DNA of 64,000 nt from Bacteroidota bacterium (GTDB lineage: Bacteria; Bacteroidota; Bacteroidia; 2-12-FULL-35-15): contig CANJYB010000003.1 in assembly GCA_947479085.1 (NCBI GenBank), positions 207,751 through 271,750 on the forward strand. Direction: 5' to 3'. Below, one piece after another: positions 63,501-64,000 of this stretch. The number at the start of each line of letters is the position of its first letter. Within the stretch, counting starts at the first letter, position 1. The position numbers and the translations under genes were made by a program. The notes beneath the pieces are model-generated. The model had not been told where the DNA came from. It did no database searches and worked only from the letters and a program-made list of their open reading frames with translations.

Positions 63501-64000
63501 CTGTAATAGCTACTGCAACAAATGGCGGGTGTGCCGGGGCAAGTCAAACCATTACGGTAACGGTGAATCCAAAACCGGTAATGACTTCGGCTATTTCTGC
63601 AACTATTTGTAGTGGAACTGCGGTTAATATTCCTTTAACTTCAACTATTCCATCAACCTTTACATGGATAGCTGCTAATAACCCGAATACAACAGGAGAA
63701 AGTACAGCGTTGCAAACTACATCAACAATTAATAATACAATAACCAATAACTCAACTGTTCCTCAAACGGTAACTTATACGGTTATTCCTACCGCTACTT
63801 CAGGTGGTTGTGCGGGAGATGCTCAAACAGTTACTGTATTGGTTAATCCATCACCGGTTATGACTTCTACCAACACGGCAACTATCTGTAGTGGAAGTAT
63901 AGTTACTATTCCTTTAACATCCAGTGTGGCTTCAACTTATACATGGATAGCTGGAGATAATCCTAATACTTCGGGAGAAAGTACAACCCTGCAAACAACA
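60569..64000 (+). CDS. giant secreted protein with PKD-like repeats, truncated by window end
   Basis: 1144 codons are visible with no stop; the 3' end lies outside the window. The start ATG opens a signal peptide (MKKLLLSILLASIGFVSFAQ). Residues about 60-380 form a beta-rich domain with SFAGLYWGAGG and a GGWSLVIVY strand. A DUF11-like domain follows (about 385-520, GDTLEYTATIKNIGSNPSIN). An Ig/PKD-like domain precedes at least six tandem PKD-like repeats of about 93 aa starting near residue 630, each with ATICSG, FTWIA, TTGES, an INNT turn and a QTVTYTVIPTAT strand. The same repeat family occurs in the 1831-aa protein at 5435. A C-terminal T9SS domain is expected but not seen. It follows the 127-aa secreted protein by 18 bp. 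Confidence 0.85.
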   Translation, partial: MKKLLLSILLASIGFVSFAQLITAFTPRFSATQKGGITIIGNTAAGCGAAVSSCQSHTCATAHAEIAPAGVGVDNDFIQTYIDIDADASTFMSSSDSLSLPSCSLISFAGLYWGAGGAIGEADGTRWSTRANAKIKINNGAYVNITADATFNNNTGYKSYHNFKDLTTVLQAAGIHARFTMANMPLLNDAGSTTNRWGGWSLVIVYRNDLQSLKNLIVFNGLTNVSSGNATTDIPLSGFLTPPTGPVNLEMGLVAYDGDRGVSASSCSSNFKGDSLLLRSAGGFVPISDARHPANDVFNSSLAINGAATLFRNPSYGNTLGFDASIFVPDNTAKNYIANNATTATIRQRTGGETYITQVVTSAIDDFEPDNRGGLTVVDLNGGTVQAGDTLEYTATIKNIGSNPSINTYVVDTFPFNCIYVPSSMREVYGWSPGNKSDVSGDDEGEFYAAAKAIKIRIGSGATAVTGGVLQNSINGADSTQVKFRVTASTDCIVLICNNVIANRFHVVGTGFISGNSFDSGSNPTIFDGNGCPVQGTTNTPITSIVCQPPTASNNSPVCIGGNINLFVQTSPNATYLWSGPNGFTSTAQNPVITGVTAVMAGAYTVTITVTGTNCVFTTSTTSITVNQTPAMTSSSSATICSGTALNIPLTASLPGTFTWIATDNVNVTGESTSLQTSSTINNTLVNTSTVPQTVTYTVIPTATTGGCPGAPQTLTVTVNPTPAVTSPASATICSGATLNIPLTASVPSSFTWIAANNPNTTGESTALQSTSTINNTLINTSLVAQTVTYTVTPNATTGGCGATAQQIVTVTVNPTPAMTSSASATICSGGTVNIPLTSSVAGTFTWVANDNTNTTGESITLQTTSTLNNTIINTSGIPQTVTYNVIPTATLGGCAGATQTVSVLVNPTPVITNQNTAAICSGGTVSIPLTSTIASTFTWIAANNSNTTGESTTLQSTSTLSNTIINTSGVPETVTYTVIATATNGGCAGASQTITVTVNPKPVMTSAISATICSGTAVNIPLTSTIPSTFTWIAANNPNTTGESTALQTTSTINNTITNNSTVPQTVTYTVIPTATSGGCAGDAQTVTVLVNPSPVMTSTNTATICSGSIVTIPLTSSVASTYTWIAGDNPNTSGESTTLQTT

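Overview
The window is a low-GC chromosomal segment of a Bacteroidota bacterium. The evidence is very large secreted proteins ending in type IX secretion (T9SS) type A and type B sorting domains, several promoters matching the Bacteroidota TTG / TAnnTTTG consensus, an LpxD-type outer-membrane gene, a Bacteroidota-style exosortase locus, and no Shine-Dalgarno preference. Order or family cannot be fixed from the sequence; a free-living T9SS-bearing lineage fits best.

Layout. 1-2.0 kb: a possible tRNA remnant at the edge and two tandem-UspA stress proteins (minus). 2.0-3.9 kb: a nucleoside phosphorylase and a SirB1/transglutaminase-like protein. 3.9-5.4 kb: non-coding, with five related hairpins, a 21/22-bp tandem array and a nested palindrome. 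5.4-10.9 kb: a 1831-aa T9SS surface protein. 11.7-20.1 kb: a compact co-directional operon that looks dedicated to the core of N-glycans: sugar MFS transporter, ROK kinase, GH20 hexosaminidase, Tat-exported glycosylasparaginase, CutC-like protein and GH2 beta-mannosidase. 20.1-25.7 kb: GNAT, lpxD, a PlsC-like acyltransferase, two small unknown genes, a repeat-rich gap and ruvC. 25.7-29.1 kb: a flippase-like membrane protein, GT2 glycosyltransferase and OppC-like permease in one tight unit. 29.3-34.9 kb: a secreted protein, then a PASTA protein, T9SS protein and RluD-type synthase in an operon. 35.3-39.8 kb: a small HTH-like gene, then a minus-strand run with a sterol-desaturase-like protein, an exosortase, its probable sorting-signal substrate and a T9SS protein. 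39.9-43.0 kb: glutathione peroxidase and a UvrD/PcrA helicase. 43.9-64 kb: a surface-protein region with two giant type-B T9SS proteins built from the same roughly 83-aa repeat and a third giant protein that runs off the window.

The least expected signal is non-coding. Every one of the six gene-free gaps longer than 400 bp contains one degenerate tandem array with a repeat length of 21 bp (21-22 in two of them). The six arrays have unrelated unit sequences, share only the period and the intergenic location, and often show a conserved core plus a variable block of about 6 bp. Two of them sit beside copies of a dispersed, internally palindromic repeat of about 220 bp, and one lies directly upstream of a small HTH-like gene. 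I could not assign this to a known repeat family and regard it as the main candidate for something undescribed.
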